A stretch of 64,000 nt of DNA from Pseudorasbora parva (GCF_024679245.1 NC_090179.1:4138820-4202819); one strand, 5' to 3'; counted from the first letter of the stretch, positions 46,488-58,250 are shown. Numbers and translations are program-made. The notes: generated from the letters alone by a model not told the origin.

Positions 46488-46557
46488 GTATGGGCCCATA
46501 TGATCTCCTAGCCAGGCACATGGTTACAGAGCTCAACGCAGTTATTGTATCTGTAGA
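46488..46557 (+). CDS. AADAC/NCEH1-family esterase, exon 3
   Basis: The acceptor CCTTAG ends at 46487; 70 bases follow to a GTAAGT donor at 46558, entering in phase 1 and leaving in phase 2. The peptide is R-MGPYDLLARHMVTELNAVIV-S-V, completing residues 124-146. It matches the family segment YDLLSR.../ELNAVIVS just before Y-R-L-A-P. The exact phase fit with exon 2 and the same spacing from H-G-G-G-W as in AADAC support the call. The next exon should begin by completing a Glu or similar codon and Y-R-L; I did not find it before the window ends. Confidence 0.9.
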
Positions 46558-47780
46558 GTAAGTATATCATGTTGTTTATTACAGCCATTACATTGTTAAC
46601 TCAATAAATATCATCTGTAACCCGATTTGTACTAAAATGTTAATAATTTGTAATAGAATTCCCTCAAATTTCTTTCATTTTAAGCAGATCCTGTTAGTAG
46701 ATTTATCTGAATTAATACTACACAAAAATATACAAAAATGTGATAGGCATATCACTATCAGTGACCATAGATGGTTATTTTCAGCAACATAAGTTGAAAC
46801 TATTGTGTAGTCTTCTCAATAGTGATGGAAAGTCTGGTACTTTTATGCGAACTGGTTCTTTTTTAGACAGATTGTTTCAATGAACTGAGTTTGTTTACAT
46901 AATCACACAATGATGTCACATATACACAATTATATTCTAGCACCCAATATTTATGTGGAATGTGGATGTTTTACACATCTAATGTATATAAAGTGAATAA
47001 ACTACACAGTTAAAAATGTTAGTGTGAAATGACAGTATATTCCAGGTTAATAACTGCATGACTTTCACAGTAATTCCTCAGTAGGATACCCAGCATGCAG
47101 TGCGGCATGAATAGATTATGCTGTGGAGTTTCTTGATTCTTGTTGGCTTTATCTGTACTGCTGAACTTATTTTTGATTCACTTTTAGCAGTTTGTGTTTG
47201 TTTGCTTTGTAATGTTCAGAATTTATCTTTATTATTATTTGTTGAGTGTCATCATTGTTGTGTTTTGTATGTCGAGTATTGATGTCTGTGTATCATTAGG
47301 TTACGAAAGAAAAAACACCTTGTGTTGCAAGATAAATCTCACCAGCTGCTTTACTATTGTGAAACAACCATCTATGAAATTAAAATAAGATATTGGTAAA
47401 TCTTCATGCTGAAATAACGATAATAATAGTATAGTTTGACTAACTTAAAATCAGCCAATTAGCTTATTTAATATTCTAGCTTGCCATTGTTTTAACTAAT
47501 GTTTTCATTTGTCACACTGACTTGGCTAGATCAGAAATTTGAATATGAATACACAAGATCCTAAGCAAATGCAACATTAATCACCATCATGGTGAATTAC
47601 AGTACTAAACAATATAATTTCTTACAATTGCCTGGTTAAAGACTACTTTATCATGTGAATTCACAGTAAAACAAGGGCAGTAAATTACTGTGATGTCAGC
47701 ATTATTCTGCTGTTAATTAATAATTCATAAGAAAATGACCTAGCATGTATTAATTTCATTGTGAATGTCTGACTACAGAG
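46558..47780. other. Intron 3, first part
   Basis: AT-rich. About 46985-47680 resembles, loosely, the interior of the long-inverted-repeat elements (CCCAGCATGCAGTGCGGCAT; a GTCATCATTGTTG stretch; CACAGTAAAACAAGGGCAGT at its right). A degenerate copy of that family is likely. No host exon is recognised. Confidence 0.4.
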
Positions 47781-50447
47781 TATCAAAGTTTGTAGGGCCA
47801 AGACAAGCAAAAATGGCTGAAACCTTTCTTTTTATGCTTCCTGCCCCAGTGTCCAGAATGACTTTGGGTACATTAAGCTCAAAGGCAGCATCTTTTGATC
47901 CTTGTGGGTTATCTTCTGATAGCTCTCCTGGCATTGTACTTTAGAAGGGCTTCAATGTATCCCTTTGCTTTGACCATCACTGTTGGCTTCATACTCATAT
48001 CTTCCTCAATTGCAAATTTCTCGAGAGCAGCAGGTCAACATACAGGAACATCCTGAGGCTTACCAACACATCCAAAGACTTTAGTGAGAGCCTGGTCCTT
48101 TGCCCACCACCTGGTTTCCCCTATTGGGTTCAGTTTTCTGTGACATTTGTCTCCACTTGTCTTTTCCCACCTCTACATACGCTTATGTGATTCTCTGAGG
48201 AAAAAACATTGTTAAGCAAAGAAAAGAGAGATGTACTTTCTACAACACTGCCTGTCTGTCAGTACCATATTCATAATATGTTAAAGGGGTGATAAAATGC
48301 GAAATCAACTTTCCCTTGAGCTTTTGATATATAAAAGGCCATGGTAATATAAGAATATCAGAGCTGAAAACGTCCTTGTTAGTAAAATAAAAGCTTTTAT
48401 AGACACCAGTCCCAGCAAACGAGTCTCTCAAATCAATGACGTATTAGAAGGGGGAAATGCCCCCTCTACAGATAAATGTGTACTCTGCTTCTGTAGCCCT
48501 GCCCACCGACTCGTCCAGCTAAACTGATCGCGTAATCGAGCAATAAACACGACAAAGAAAGCAAGAATTTTTTTTGTAAACAGTCGACACAGGTAGATAC
48601 TGGATTTGCAGACATATTGAGATTAAAACACAATGCTGTGCCTTCTATATTGGATATGACAGGAATGGTGCAACATACTTATGTGAGTAAAACAAGTTTT
48701 TTTATGCAATAGTATTGCATTGTTACAGATCGTACTGATTATGTGTGACGTGTCTAACAGAGCATACCAGCATGCTGTCACAGGCTGGATAATCCCTTAT
48801 TTGTTGGTTCATTGCGATTCGGCATCAGACTCCCAGGGCTTGCAAAGCCCAACGTCCTGGGGCTGTGTTTTCCAGATGGGCTACCAAAACAGAAGCCCAT
48901 CGGCAGGCCGGAGAATCTTAAATAGTGAAATAACATTAATTTCTTGATGTGCGCTATTCACTCTCTTGACTTGACTCATGATGATGACACTATTTTTATT
49001 ACTTGGCCCGACCGATCAATGGATATAAATGTGAACCTCTCACACATGCACGCACTCTTCAAACATCAATCAATCGCAGGTGGATGAGAAAAAAATCATT
49101 GTGTTTGTTTGATTAAAAACGTTTACGAGCCCTGTAATCAAGAGAATCATTCCGGTTGCCACTTTCAAAACAATCTCTCCCTCATGTGAACTGACAGGGA
49201 GCTGAAGCTCATAAATATGCAAATCTTATCCAATCCTAGCCGTGGACATTTACTTCCCAGTCTCCAGTGACACGCCCATCAAAACCCAGCGTTTTGGAGA
49301 GAGCCTCAAAACCAGCGTAGAAAATAGCCTATAACTTATTAGTTATGATGGTTTTGAATTAAAAAAAACACATAAACGCCATTAGTTGACCTCAGACAAC
49401 AGTATAAAAAATAAAGAGCCAGTTCATGACACCTTTAATAACACCAGACATGAATCTGTTTCGAAGACTGCTCAGAGAGAAATGCAGAGAACCCTGATAT
49501 TGTCCCTGCATGCCAGCTGCACCATCAGTGGAGTTGCCAATACATGTGCCAATGTCATTACCAAGCTTGTGTAATGTCTGTTTTAGCATCTCTGTGAAAT
49601 ATTTTTCCTGTTGATGCTTCACAGCAATCACTCGCTCATGGATGGCATCTGTAACATATCTCATAATCATTGCACATTGGTCTTTTGAGGTGATATCTTA
49701 GGTTTTATCTGTTTGGACTGAAAACATACCTGCCGGTTTAACCTCATCTGCAATTGTGCTCTGAATTGTATTTTGAATGTCACAAGAGAGCCTCTGCCCT
49801 TTGCTCCAGTGTCACGATGATTCTTGCTCTGTTTAAGTGTTCAAGTGCTGAAGGCACATGTCAAACTTGCTCATGAGTATTCTCAACTTTTGGAAGTTGC
49901 CATGATTGACTGCATTGTTTTCTAATGTTTTAGCGGCCTCTGCTTTATCTCCTCTACTCCTCCACTTTTCTTTACTCGTTCATAATGTAAAGACATCTGG
50001 TTGCCAGTCTTGCATCTGCCTTTTTAGCTATTAGAAAGTAAGAATCTGCTCTACCTCTGTGGGCATTACTTTTCTCATGTTCCTCAATCCTCTGATGAAC
50101 ATGTTGCCATGCATTCATACCTCCCTTTATGAAAGGACTATCACCTGCAACAGGTGCAAATGCCAAATACACAGAACAGTACAGATAATTCATTTTCTTC
50201 ATTTTAAGTCAACCGCTTGAAGTTGGTGCCACCTTTTCTGTGATAAGCTTTTGCTAAGGATGATAACTGAAAAAAATGTATGGTCCTTTGACTGAGGATG
50301 AGAAAAATATTGATCAGTCTCCTCATCTACACAAATTGCTTGTGGCTTAGGAGCCTTCTGCCTGGCTGCTGTTGTCTCACTGAAGATCAATGACTCTGTC
50401 CCTGTCACTTTCTTTTTCTCACTTCCCTGAGGAGTGGATAAAATCAC
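47780..50447 (-). pseudogene. ZMYM1/DUF4371-type hAT transposase, split and degenerate
   Basis: On the minus strand from 50447 down it shows GSEKKKVTGTESLIFSE, then GDSPFIKGGMNAWQHVHQRI and EHEKSNAHR (TTF-type zinc-finger region), then MRYVTDAIHERVIAV, YFTEMLKQTL and IGTCIGNSTDGAAGMQGQY (DUF4371-like core). A MITE interrupts at 48281-49438. Below it, shifted frames give DQALTKVFGCVGKPQ and KAKGYIEALLKYNA. Stops and frameshifts are many. The motif order is that of ZMYM1-like hAT transposases. Element ends are not located. Confidence 0.75.
48281..49438. mobile_element. TTAA-ended MITE inserted in the hAT pseudogene
   Basis: TTAAAGGGGTGATAAAATGC at 48281 pairs with TCATGACACCTTTAA ending at 49438. 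The hAT transposase reads up to each side, which shows insertion. It is 1158 bp. Internal frames are short and unremarkable. The TTAA ends suggest a piggyBac-type non-autonomous element. Confidence 0.7.
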
Positions 50448-50531
50448 TGAAATTATATTTTTTTAAAAATCTATTGAAAATATTTTAACTGAATAAATCC
50501 CATCAATGTAAGTGTTACATATCTGTGTTTC

Positions 50532-50835
50532 TGTCATGTTGTTTTCATTTTTCACGTTCCTTTGTTCCAGTTTCCCGCCTCATGTTTGTCACTATGGTTT
50601 ACCCTCGTTAGTTTAGTTCTGTTTAGCTGTATTTAGTTATCCTCATCAGTGTCACCTGTGCCCCTCATTAGTCAGTCATCTGTGTTTGTAAAGTTCCTCT
50701 TGTTCATTCACTCTGTCGGGTCATTATTATACAACTGTTAAGTTCTGCTTGTATTTCTGACACTGTCATCAGTAAAAGTTAATTTGGGCAATGTCTGTTC
50801 CTGTCTTGCCTTCCTGCCTGAGCTAAACCGTAACA
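50532..50835 (+). mobile_element. Probable LTR of a Gypsy-like element
   Basis: About 304 bases start TGTCATGTTG and end CCGTAACA, with TG..CA termini. It sits immediately before a Gag-like remnant, as a 5' LTR should. TTATTATACAAC near 50723 could be the TATA region. There is no second copy in the window to confirm it. Confidence 0.5.
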
Positions 50836-51160
50836 GATGACCACACCTGAACAGAAAAGCTTTAGTTCCGGCAGGAAGGGCTGAAGACTACCTCTCCACC
50901 CTCCGGCAGAGCGGACGGCCTTTGGAGCAATATGTGGAGGAGTTCTGTTCGAGTGTGCCCCTCTGGTGAGCTGGAGTGAATCTGCACTCAATGCCTATTT
51001 TCGGGTGGGACTGGATGATGACATATACCTATTCCTATCTCTTAATTATTATAATTTACCACTAGTCGAGTTCCTAAATGTTGTCCTCTGCCTATATGGC
51101 TTTACTTTCATGGTTGGAGTTGTTGAAGACATTACCCATAATCTTCCAGTCCCATCCTAA
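50836..51160 (+). pseudogene. Retrotransposon Gag-like remnant
   Basis: In shifting frames it reads AEDYLSTLRQSGRPLEQYVE, EFCSS, VSWSESALNAYFRVGLDDDI and LPLVEFLNVVL. This is the pattern of a Gypsy-type capsid region (R-x-L-x-x-Y-V-x-x-F ... F-x-x-G-L ... L-x-E-F/Y). It contains frameshifts and ends at about 51160. Protease, RT and integrase are absent. Confidence 0.55.
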
Positions 51161-51166
51161 AAGTCT

Positions 51167-51594
51167 TTGAGTGCTCCAACTCACCCCAAGCCCATCATGG
51201 CGGCTCCAGAGGTGCGTCTTGACCAGCTAGCCTCCTCAGCTATGCCGGAGCGTGAGAGATGGCTTATGGAATTTTGGAGCGAACCTGTGGAACCCTCTCC
51301 AAGTCTCCAAGAGACCGCTCAGACCTTCCATGAGCCTGCTCTGACCTTCCACGAGCCCGCTCCATTCTCTCCTGGGACTGCTCCCTGTCTCCTGGATTCC
51401 GCTCAAGACTCTCATTGGCCCGCTCCGTGTCTCCTGGATTTCGCTCCAGACTTTCCTGTGACCCCTCTGTGTCTCCTGAATTCCGCTCCACACTCCTGTG
51501 CCTTCTCCCTGTCTCCTGGATTCCGCTCCAGACTCTACTGGGCCTGCTCCCTGTCTCCTGGATTCCACTCCAGACTCTCCTGGGCCTGCTCTAG
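51167..51594 (+). repeat. Pro-rich frame with a 42-bp coding minisatellite
   Basis: An open frame follows the Gag-like remnant (PIMAAPEVRLDQLASSAMPE, then repeats). From about 51370 a 42-base unit (TGTCTCCTGGATTCCGCTCC plus about 22 more bases) is repeated about five times, giving a 14-residue period of the type CLLDSAPDSPGPAP. An earlier shorter repeat encodes TFHEPALTFHEPAP. The array resumes at 52752 after an insertion. Confidence 0.75.
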
Positions 51595-52745
51595 AGGTTA
51601 GATCGGGCTCAAAAAATCAAGCCCGACCCTACTTGAGCCCGTGCATGTTGTGTCCGAGCCCGGCCCGGCCCGACACATTAACTGTAATTATGAGCCCGTG
51701 CCCGATTTAAACCCGACCATTTTCAATACGTGGGCGTTTTGACGAGAATGAGCCTGTAATGAGCAAAGCGCAGCGAAGCGGACTGGTGAGGCTCATGATA
51801 AAACTACATTTAGTTTTCTCCTCAGCGACTGTACAGCCGAATAACATTTAGTTGCAATATTTTCATGTTTAACACTTTGAAGCTGCTTTGAAACAATCGT
51901 CATTGTAAAAGCGCTATAGGCTATAAATAAAGCTGACTTGACTCCGCTCAATAATCCACAGGCGCGCTCATGATCTGCTCACCGGTAAACTGATGTTTGC
52001 TCAGATCCAGCTCAGACATTTATCTGTAGCTTACTTTGTTGTTGCCATTAAACAATGTGTTTTTTCCTTCATATTTATGTTTAAATATTATAATATTATT
52101 TTTACATTTCATCTGATTATGATGAGTGAAAAGATGCGAGTGGGTCAGAAATGATTTTGGTGGTTATATTTAGTTTATTATTAAGTTTTGTTTCGTAGAA
52201 AGCATTTATTTCGTTTTGTTTAAATTGTATCTTAATTTTAAAAAAGGTTTCTTAGGCCAATTGCCTGGATTTAATAAATAAAAAGCAAATAGCAGACTAT
52301 AATCATGAGGTGAAGTCGTGGGAGTGATTGCTTTCATTGCTCATGAACTGGAGCGCGCGTCTCATAAATAAACCGAAACTCAGCAGGCTGTTCACGCGAG
52401 CAGCTCTTGACTCAGAGCGTTTCTGTTTATAATGCTGCGCTCCATCACTGCTCGAGCTGTGAGTTTAACACGCATTTTTACACTAATCCTGACTTGTGCA
52501 ACTTTGTAGCCTACACATTTGTTTCTTAGTTGTTGTATTAGTTCTTACTTTGCTATATATATATATATAATTTCTGATTATAGCATAGCTTTCTGCCCAC
52601 CCAATTAGACTAGTAAAGTAGGCTAATGATTAAAAAAACAAACGCTTGTTTACGGGCCCAGCCCTACCCGACCCGAGGATAGTGCAGGGAAATCTCAGCC
52701 CGACCCGGCCCGCGGGTCAGGTTCGGGCTCGGGAGAGAATCTAAA
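51595..52745. mobile_element. Insertion element with CCCGACCC-rich ends
   Basis: It interrupts the 42-bp minisatellite and is flanked by a 6-bp duplication CTCTAG (51589-51594 and 52746-52751). The left end reads AGGTTAGATCGGGCTC and the right end mirrors it loosely. Both ends are rich in GGCCCGACCCG-type motifs. It is about 1.15 kb, with no coding motif. It is probably a non-autonomous DNA element. Confidence 0.65.
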
Positions 52746-52751
52746 CTCTAG

Positions 52752-52852
52752 CCTGCTCCCTGTCTCCTGGATTCCAGACCAGACTCTCCTGGGCCCGCTA
52801 CCTGTTTCTTGGATTCCGCTCCATTCTCTCCTGGGCCCACTCCCTGTTTCCT
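52752..52852 (+). repeat. Continuation of the 42-bp minisatellite
   Basis: More units of the same CTGTCTCCTGGATTCC repeat as at 51370-51594, cut off from them by the insertion at 51595-52745. Confidence 0.75.
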
Positions 52853-52985
52853 TGGGTGCTTTCACATCTCTAGTTAGGTTAATTTGGTCCGAACTAAGGG
52901 CAAACAATTATACATTGTTGCATTTTTCAGCTTTTTTGGTTCCTTTTCACACCACACTGATTGATTTGGTCCGAACCAGTATATC
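52853..52985. mobile_element. Fragment related to the Harbinger-like element
   Basis: GGGTGCTTTCACATCTCTAG and repeated TTTGGTCCGAAC motifs resemble the ends of the element at 37850-38937. Only one end is recognisable. Confidence 0.5.
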
Positions 52986-54300
52986 TTACTCATTGCATGC
53001 AAAAATTCTGACCAACATTAAAACATATATATATATTAGGGGTTGAACGGTTTTCGTTTTTTTAAAGTCGACATTTATGTGATGAAAGTCGAGTCGACTC
53101 TACGTCGACTAGTCGCTGATGACATCATTAATAAACAAATAAACCTAAACCTCGAGTTTAAACACCCGTTTAACTTAAAATTAAATTTGTAATGAATGTA
53201 TTGTGTGCTAAAGCAGCGTCAGCAAAAACAGCGAGTCTACGTAAGCCAAAATTAGCGCCAGAGAACGACCGACTAGACAGAGCAGGTTAACTTACTTTTG
53301 AGTTTTGATATTTAAAAAAAATCTCAGCTCTCAGATTCTGTCACTTTTATTACGCAATTCAAACAATAAATGCCATTTTGGCGCTTGTAAATGTTACGTG
53401 ACAGATCCCCACCTGCACTTGGACCGATCATTTCTAACTTACTAGCTAGTAAACACGAATGAACAATGTTGAAAGAAACAGTAGCCTACAACTTACCTAA
53501 ATGTATTCCTTATATATAATATCGACCAATCAATCTAACAAAGGGCTCAATAAAACAACTGGAGAACAATTGTCACATAACATTTACCTCAGGAAAGCCA
53601 TTAAATGATCATAGCTAGAGCTAGAGAGAGTATTTTGAGTATTTTGCTAAATATATGTAGTGTACCATGTTACATATTTATTATATTTGTATTTATATCA
53701 TTAAATAAAGTTATTATAATAATTTTTTTTTTTAATTTGAGTTATTTTTTACCTTAAATAACACTGCCAGCTGATAAGGCTCTCTGTATGTTTACAGCAT
53801 TAGGTGAGTTGTTTTTTCTTGAGCTAAGGTACATCTTGTGTGCCTAATATTTATCCAAATGAGTCAATATTAAATCAAATCACAATAGTATAATTGAATT
53901 GAAATAAAGCGTAGCTTACCAGAAATTGTACCATGTAAACACTGTAACATGTTGTCACTAAACCTAATAAAATTCAGTTGTTACTAAAATGTTAGTGACA
54001 ATCACAATGCAATTATTGTGATGCAATTATTATTATTTTTTTACATTTGATTTAGCTAAGCAGTCCTATTAAATCCAGTTCCTCTCAGATATCACAGCAA
54101 TGAAACCAGTTTAGAACTGGGGAAATAAATACAATAGGATTAAGTTGTCTAAACATAACTGGTGTGTGCATGTGATAAATCTTTCTGATTTAATATTTGT
54201 TATATAGGCTACTTATTAGCCACATGGCCCTTCAGTGTAATGTAATACAAGGATAATCAGAGGTTTTCACATATTGACTTTTGCAGGCAAGTTGAAGAAA
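52986..54300. other. AT-rich stretch with one hAT-like end
   Basis: TAGGGGTTGAACGGTTTTCG near 53037 followed by GTCGAGTCGACTCTACGTCG resembles the left end of a hAT-type MITE, but no partner was found. The rest is AT-rich and without features I can support. Confidence 0.35.
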
Positions 54301-54317
54301 GTAGCTGGAGCCTAACC

Positions 54318-54911
54318 ATGAAAAGGAAGGCTAAAAGTAAGAATATTACTAGCTTTTTTGCTAAAAAAAAAAAATCCAAAGAAGTACACAAGAGGAAGAG
54401 GGTGAGGGAAATGAAGGATAAGGCAGTAAACTGGAGAGACCAGGAGGGTCAGAGCAGGAGAAGACAGAAGGAGACAAGGAAATAAGTGACAGAGAAGAGG
54501 AAATAGTGAAGGAGACAAGGAAAAAGAAAATCAGTGAGAGATGAAGAGGAGGCTCCAGATTCAGAGAGAGGGACAGAGGTAGAGAGTGATCAGGAGGAGG
54601 AAGATGACAGAGGAAGAGATTAGACCTTCAATTCCCACAATTCTTGTACATTTTTATATTTTCATTTTGCTTTTTAATACCGTTTTGTTTGAACGCTGGG
54701 CTTATTACTGTTGTGAATTAAAAACCTTTGTAGTGTGTAAGGGCATGATTAAACAATAAGTACTGTAGTTTAAAAGTGGTTTTGTGTTTGTTTTGTTAAA
54801 GCAATTCACATATAGGGATTTCCATGAACCGTCTACACCTGCCACCCAGCCAAGACCTCTTGCCACCCCTTTGCCCCCCCCCCCATGTAAAATTTTCTAG
54901 ATCCGCCACTG
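54318..54911 (+). pseudogene. Remnant of a ZMYM-type hAT: first exon and right end
   Basis: ATG 54318 opens a short Lys/Arg-rich frame (MKRKAKSKNITSFFAKKKK) ending after about 55 codons, typical of the start of ZMYM1-like hAT proteins. An AG-rich stretch follows. At 54893-54911 the sequence ends TTCTAGATCCGCCACTG, the complement of the CAGTGGCGGATCTAG terminus known for such hATs. The catalytic part is deleted and the left terminus not found. Confidence 0.45.
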
Positions 54912-55752
54912 ATAAACAATGCCGTTAATTTTATTTGCAATAATAAATGCTGCTGCCTACCAGCTGCAATAACCTATAAAACTTTGTTCCATATATTTTT
55001 TGCTATATCGTCATAAATATCGTTATCGCAAATATTCCTGAAATATCGTGTTATAATTTTGAGGCTATATCGCCCACCCCTAATGCACACACACAATCAA
55101 CAAAAATACACAGCCTACACATGCAGTGCTTTCATTTCAGGAAGAATTCTAGTAATCAAATGTAAAATAACACTGCGTAGTTTATCATAAATAGCCAAAA
55201 GAATGCTTATTAAAGCTGAATTTATTCATTCAAGAGCTGTGAGTGATTTTCTCTTTGCATTTGGTTGTTTCATTCGCAGTAATTCATCAGCATGTTTATT
55301 TACACCGCTGCCTCTTTAAGACAGATGTGCAGATCTATAGGCGACTGATAATAGGCAGCAGATGCACTACATTTTCTCCTGACTATATCAATAATAACTA
55401 CGCCCATTTTAGACACAAACTGTGTTGTGTTTAAGAGACTCTCCAAGCCGGTCATTTTGACATAGATGTTTGAGTACATTTGATCGGTTAGATGCGAGTG
55501 TGAAACCGAAAGTGTAATTTGCTCGTCACTTTTCAGAGCGCGCGCCGACTTGGGAACAATCTCTTGTGCACATTTTTGTGCATTTAATCGCTCTTTTTAT
55601 CATTAAATGCGTCCCACAATTTACCAACAGTAGCTAGACTGTATTTTACAACAATCACTGATCGTGCTGATTCTGTCATTGCTTTTGAGTTTTAGGGAGA
55701 AATGACAGCGTAGGCTACTGCTGCAAAGGGAATTAAGTTGCGCTATACATTG

Positions 55753-55789
<37 letters not shown>

Positions 55790-55950
55790 CGCTCGCTCAC
55801 GTCACGTCACGTCACGTCACATGTATTTTCAAAAGTACCGACAGCAGAACCGATAACGTCCGAGCTTATCGATCCAACGGTTTTTCAAAATTCACCCCTG
55901 GGGCCCGTTTAATACCGGTTTTCGGTACCCATCCCTATGTATGACCCTTG
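54912..55950. other. Stretch with two orphan hAT right ends
   Basis: GCTATATCGCCCACCCCTA ending at 55082 and TTTTCGGTACCCATCCCTA ending at about 55936 both look like right termini of hAT-type MITEs whose left ends I could not place. A (CT)n tract and GTCAC repeats lie near 55753-55820. No gene is recognised. Confidence 0.45.
55753..55820. repeat. (CT)n, (CTCG)n and (GTCAC)n tandem repeats
   Basis: A run of CT units is followed by a few CTCG units and four GTCAC units. Confidence 0.9.
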
Positions 55951-56029
55951 CCACTTTCCCAACAGCTTTTTAGTTTATCAGGATTTGAGCAGAAACATCT
56001 ACTGGTCCAGCCAACATTTCTAGGCTGTT

Positions 56030-56510
56030 GCTCATCTCCAGGATGTTTTTGACAATACTCTCTCCAATGGTTTGGGTGCCTCTCCCAGCTCTTCCTCAGC
56101 ATGTCTATGGATCTTTGAACTTAAACATAGAGTATCTTGAAGGTGGAAAACTCAGTCAAACTTCTCTTTATGCAAAGAGTAGGAAAGGAAGCCTATTGTT
56201 CCAGTCTTGTTCTGTGTCTATTGCACATATGGATTTCTTCAACATTTTAGCGTCCAGTTGAACCTCTCCATCAAGCATTGGTCTGTGGGTGGCATAGGCT
56301 TATCCAGATGACTGGGATGCCCAGTTACTGCTGAAACCTACATAATGTTTGCTCCTTGGTCAGAGAGTATCCCAGAATATCTGAAATTCCAACTCTGGAG
56401 AACAACTGGATAAGGGCATGCATTACATTATGTATACAAACAAAGGAGCAGTGTGTGCTATGTTTAGGACAATTTGACAACAACATTTTGGCAAAACCAG
56501 ATGCCAATGT
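56030..56510 (-). pseudogene. Gypsy-type integrase fragment, degenerate
   Basis: On the minus strand it reads ILSDQGANIM, then SAVTGHPSHL and PPTDQCLMERFNWTLKC, matching the integrase pattern D-x-G ... H-P-x-T-D-G-x-x-E-R-F-N-x-T-L-K with changes. Downstream shifted frames give GFLSYSL and AEEELGEAP, the usual C-terminal neighbourhood. Stops are frequent. No LTR is seen beside it. Confidence 0.65.
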
Positions 56511-57182
56511 TTAGTTCATGTGCACTCACAGTCACATTCAGTGCCTCAGATGAGTCAGCCCTCACAGCAGCGGCGCACGGACTGGGACTGAAAATAAATC
56601 AGACTGACAAAATAATAAAAATGACATTCTTCTTTTAAATAATAATAATAATAACAATAAATAATAATGACATTCTTCTTCTAAAAACAATATGCGTCAT
56701 TAATAATAAAAATCATAATAATAATAATAAGAAGAAGAAGAATCTTACAAATTGTCATGCAAAGTACAAATGTACAAATGTGAAGAAAAATGAACCGGTT
56801 GGCCTACATGGTAAAACACTTCCCATTGTTTTCATCATGTAACAGTGAGTAAAAGGAACCTCTGCCACAACTGTCAAAGACACATTTGACCTAGCCCAAC
56901 TAAAAAGCACAATATCAAGGAATGATACGAGGAAATCAGAAACGATTGGGCATGTTTGCTTAATACCTAGTTTTCTGTTTCATTAGGTATATTTTTTGCT
57001 GTTATATGAAGGATTAGTTTACTGTTTATTTGTATTTTATATTTGTATTGTAATTTATATGCTGTTTGCACTTACTCTATGTTTAGAATAAAAAAAGCTA
57101 TCTGTTATTTGAATTGCTCAAACTTTCCAGTATTTTTCGTAGTAATTTTGATTTAAGTAATTTGGTTTTAGTTTGCTAATAA
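56511..57182. other. Non-coding stretch with AAT-type repeats
   Basis: It holds irregular (AAT)n/(AAG)n tracts at about 56637-56740 and AT-rich sequence. No gene is recognised. Confidence 0.5.
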
Positions 57183-58250
57183 AAAAAGGCTTGTGGAGCT
57201 CTTATTTGCTCAAGCTTGTGATAGTCTCAGAGGTCCGTTTAAAGCGCAGAGAGCATCATGAAGAACAAGGAACACACAGGGCAGGTCCGAGATACTGTTG
57301 TGGAGAAGTTTAAAGCCGGATTGGGATACAAAAAGATTTCCCAAGCTTTAAACATCCCAAGGAGCACTGTGCAAGCGATAATATTGAAATGGAAGGAGTA
57401 TCAGACCACTGCAAATCTACCAAGACCTGGCCGTCCCTCTAAACTTTCAGCTCATACGAGGAGAAGACTGATCAGAGATGCAGCCAAGAGGCCCATGATC
57501 ACTCTGGAGGAACTGCAGAGATCTACAGCTGAGGTGGGAGACTCTGTCCATAGGACAACAATCAGTCGTATACTGCACAAATCTGGCTGTAGCAAAGTTC
57601 AAAATCAACCTTAATGTTTCCCTGTATCTGGTACAACAGCTCTCCAGAGCTGCATCAGTCTCCAGTGTGTGTGTGTGCGGTTTCCAAGTCTCCAGACACT
57701 CTCTTCCCGCACTCCTCTTCCTGGTGGTTTATATGGTCTCTCCACGCCCATTACTGGAACAAGACACAGGTGTTCATTATTTGCACTTGACTCACTTACG
57801 GCTCACCTGTCTCCCGACTCTCTCTCCCGTCACAGACCTCGCTAACCCTGAAAACTGCTAACTGAAAGCTAACAGACTAACTGAAAACTGCTGTTCACAA
57901 ACTCTCTCCATCCAACCTCACTGAGCTCCAGCTGTTCTGGAAGGAGGAATGAGCAAAAATTTCAGTCTCTCGTGCAAACTGATAAAGACATACCCCAAGC
58001 GACTTACAGCTGTAATCACAGCAAAAGGTGCCGCAACAAAGTATTAACTTAAGGGGGCCAAATAATTTTTCAGTTTTTGATTTGTTAAAAAAGTTTGAAA
58101 TATCCAATACATTTCGTTCCACTTTATGATTTTTTCCCACTTGTTGTTGAATCTTCACAAAAAATGACAGTTTCATATCATTATGTTTGAAGCCTGAAAT
58201 GTGGCAAAAGCTCAAAGTTCAAGGGGGCCGAATACTTTCGCAAGGCACTG
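57183..58250 (+). mobile_element. Tc1-like transposon C, internally rearranged
   Basis: The right terminus is intact: the complement of CAGTGCCTTGCGAAAGTATT ends at 58250, before TA. The left terminus is missing. The transposase 5' part is at 57258-57600. The catalytic half is lost and replaced by about 400 bases of other sequence (57615-58010) with no coding match. Confidence 0.8.
57258..57614 (+). pseudogene. Tc1-family transposase C, N-terminal part only
   Basis: From ATG 57258 it starts MKNKEHTGQVRDTVVEKF, with KKISQALNIPRSTVQAIILK (first HTH), PRPGRPSKLSAHTRRRLI (GRP hook) and VHRTTISRILHKSGC (second HTH). The frame ends at 57614, just before where the catalytic domain should begin. It retains a complete DNA-binding domain without a catalytic core. 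Confidence 0.85.

Noticed and set aside
51236..51568. Minus-strand open frame over the minisatellite
   Set aside because: It is the antisense of the 42-bp repeat, kept open by its three-base periodicity.
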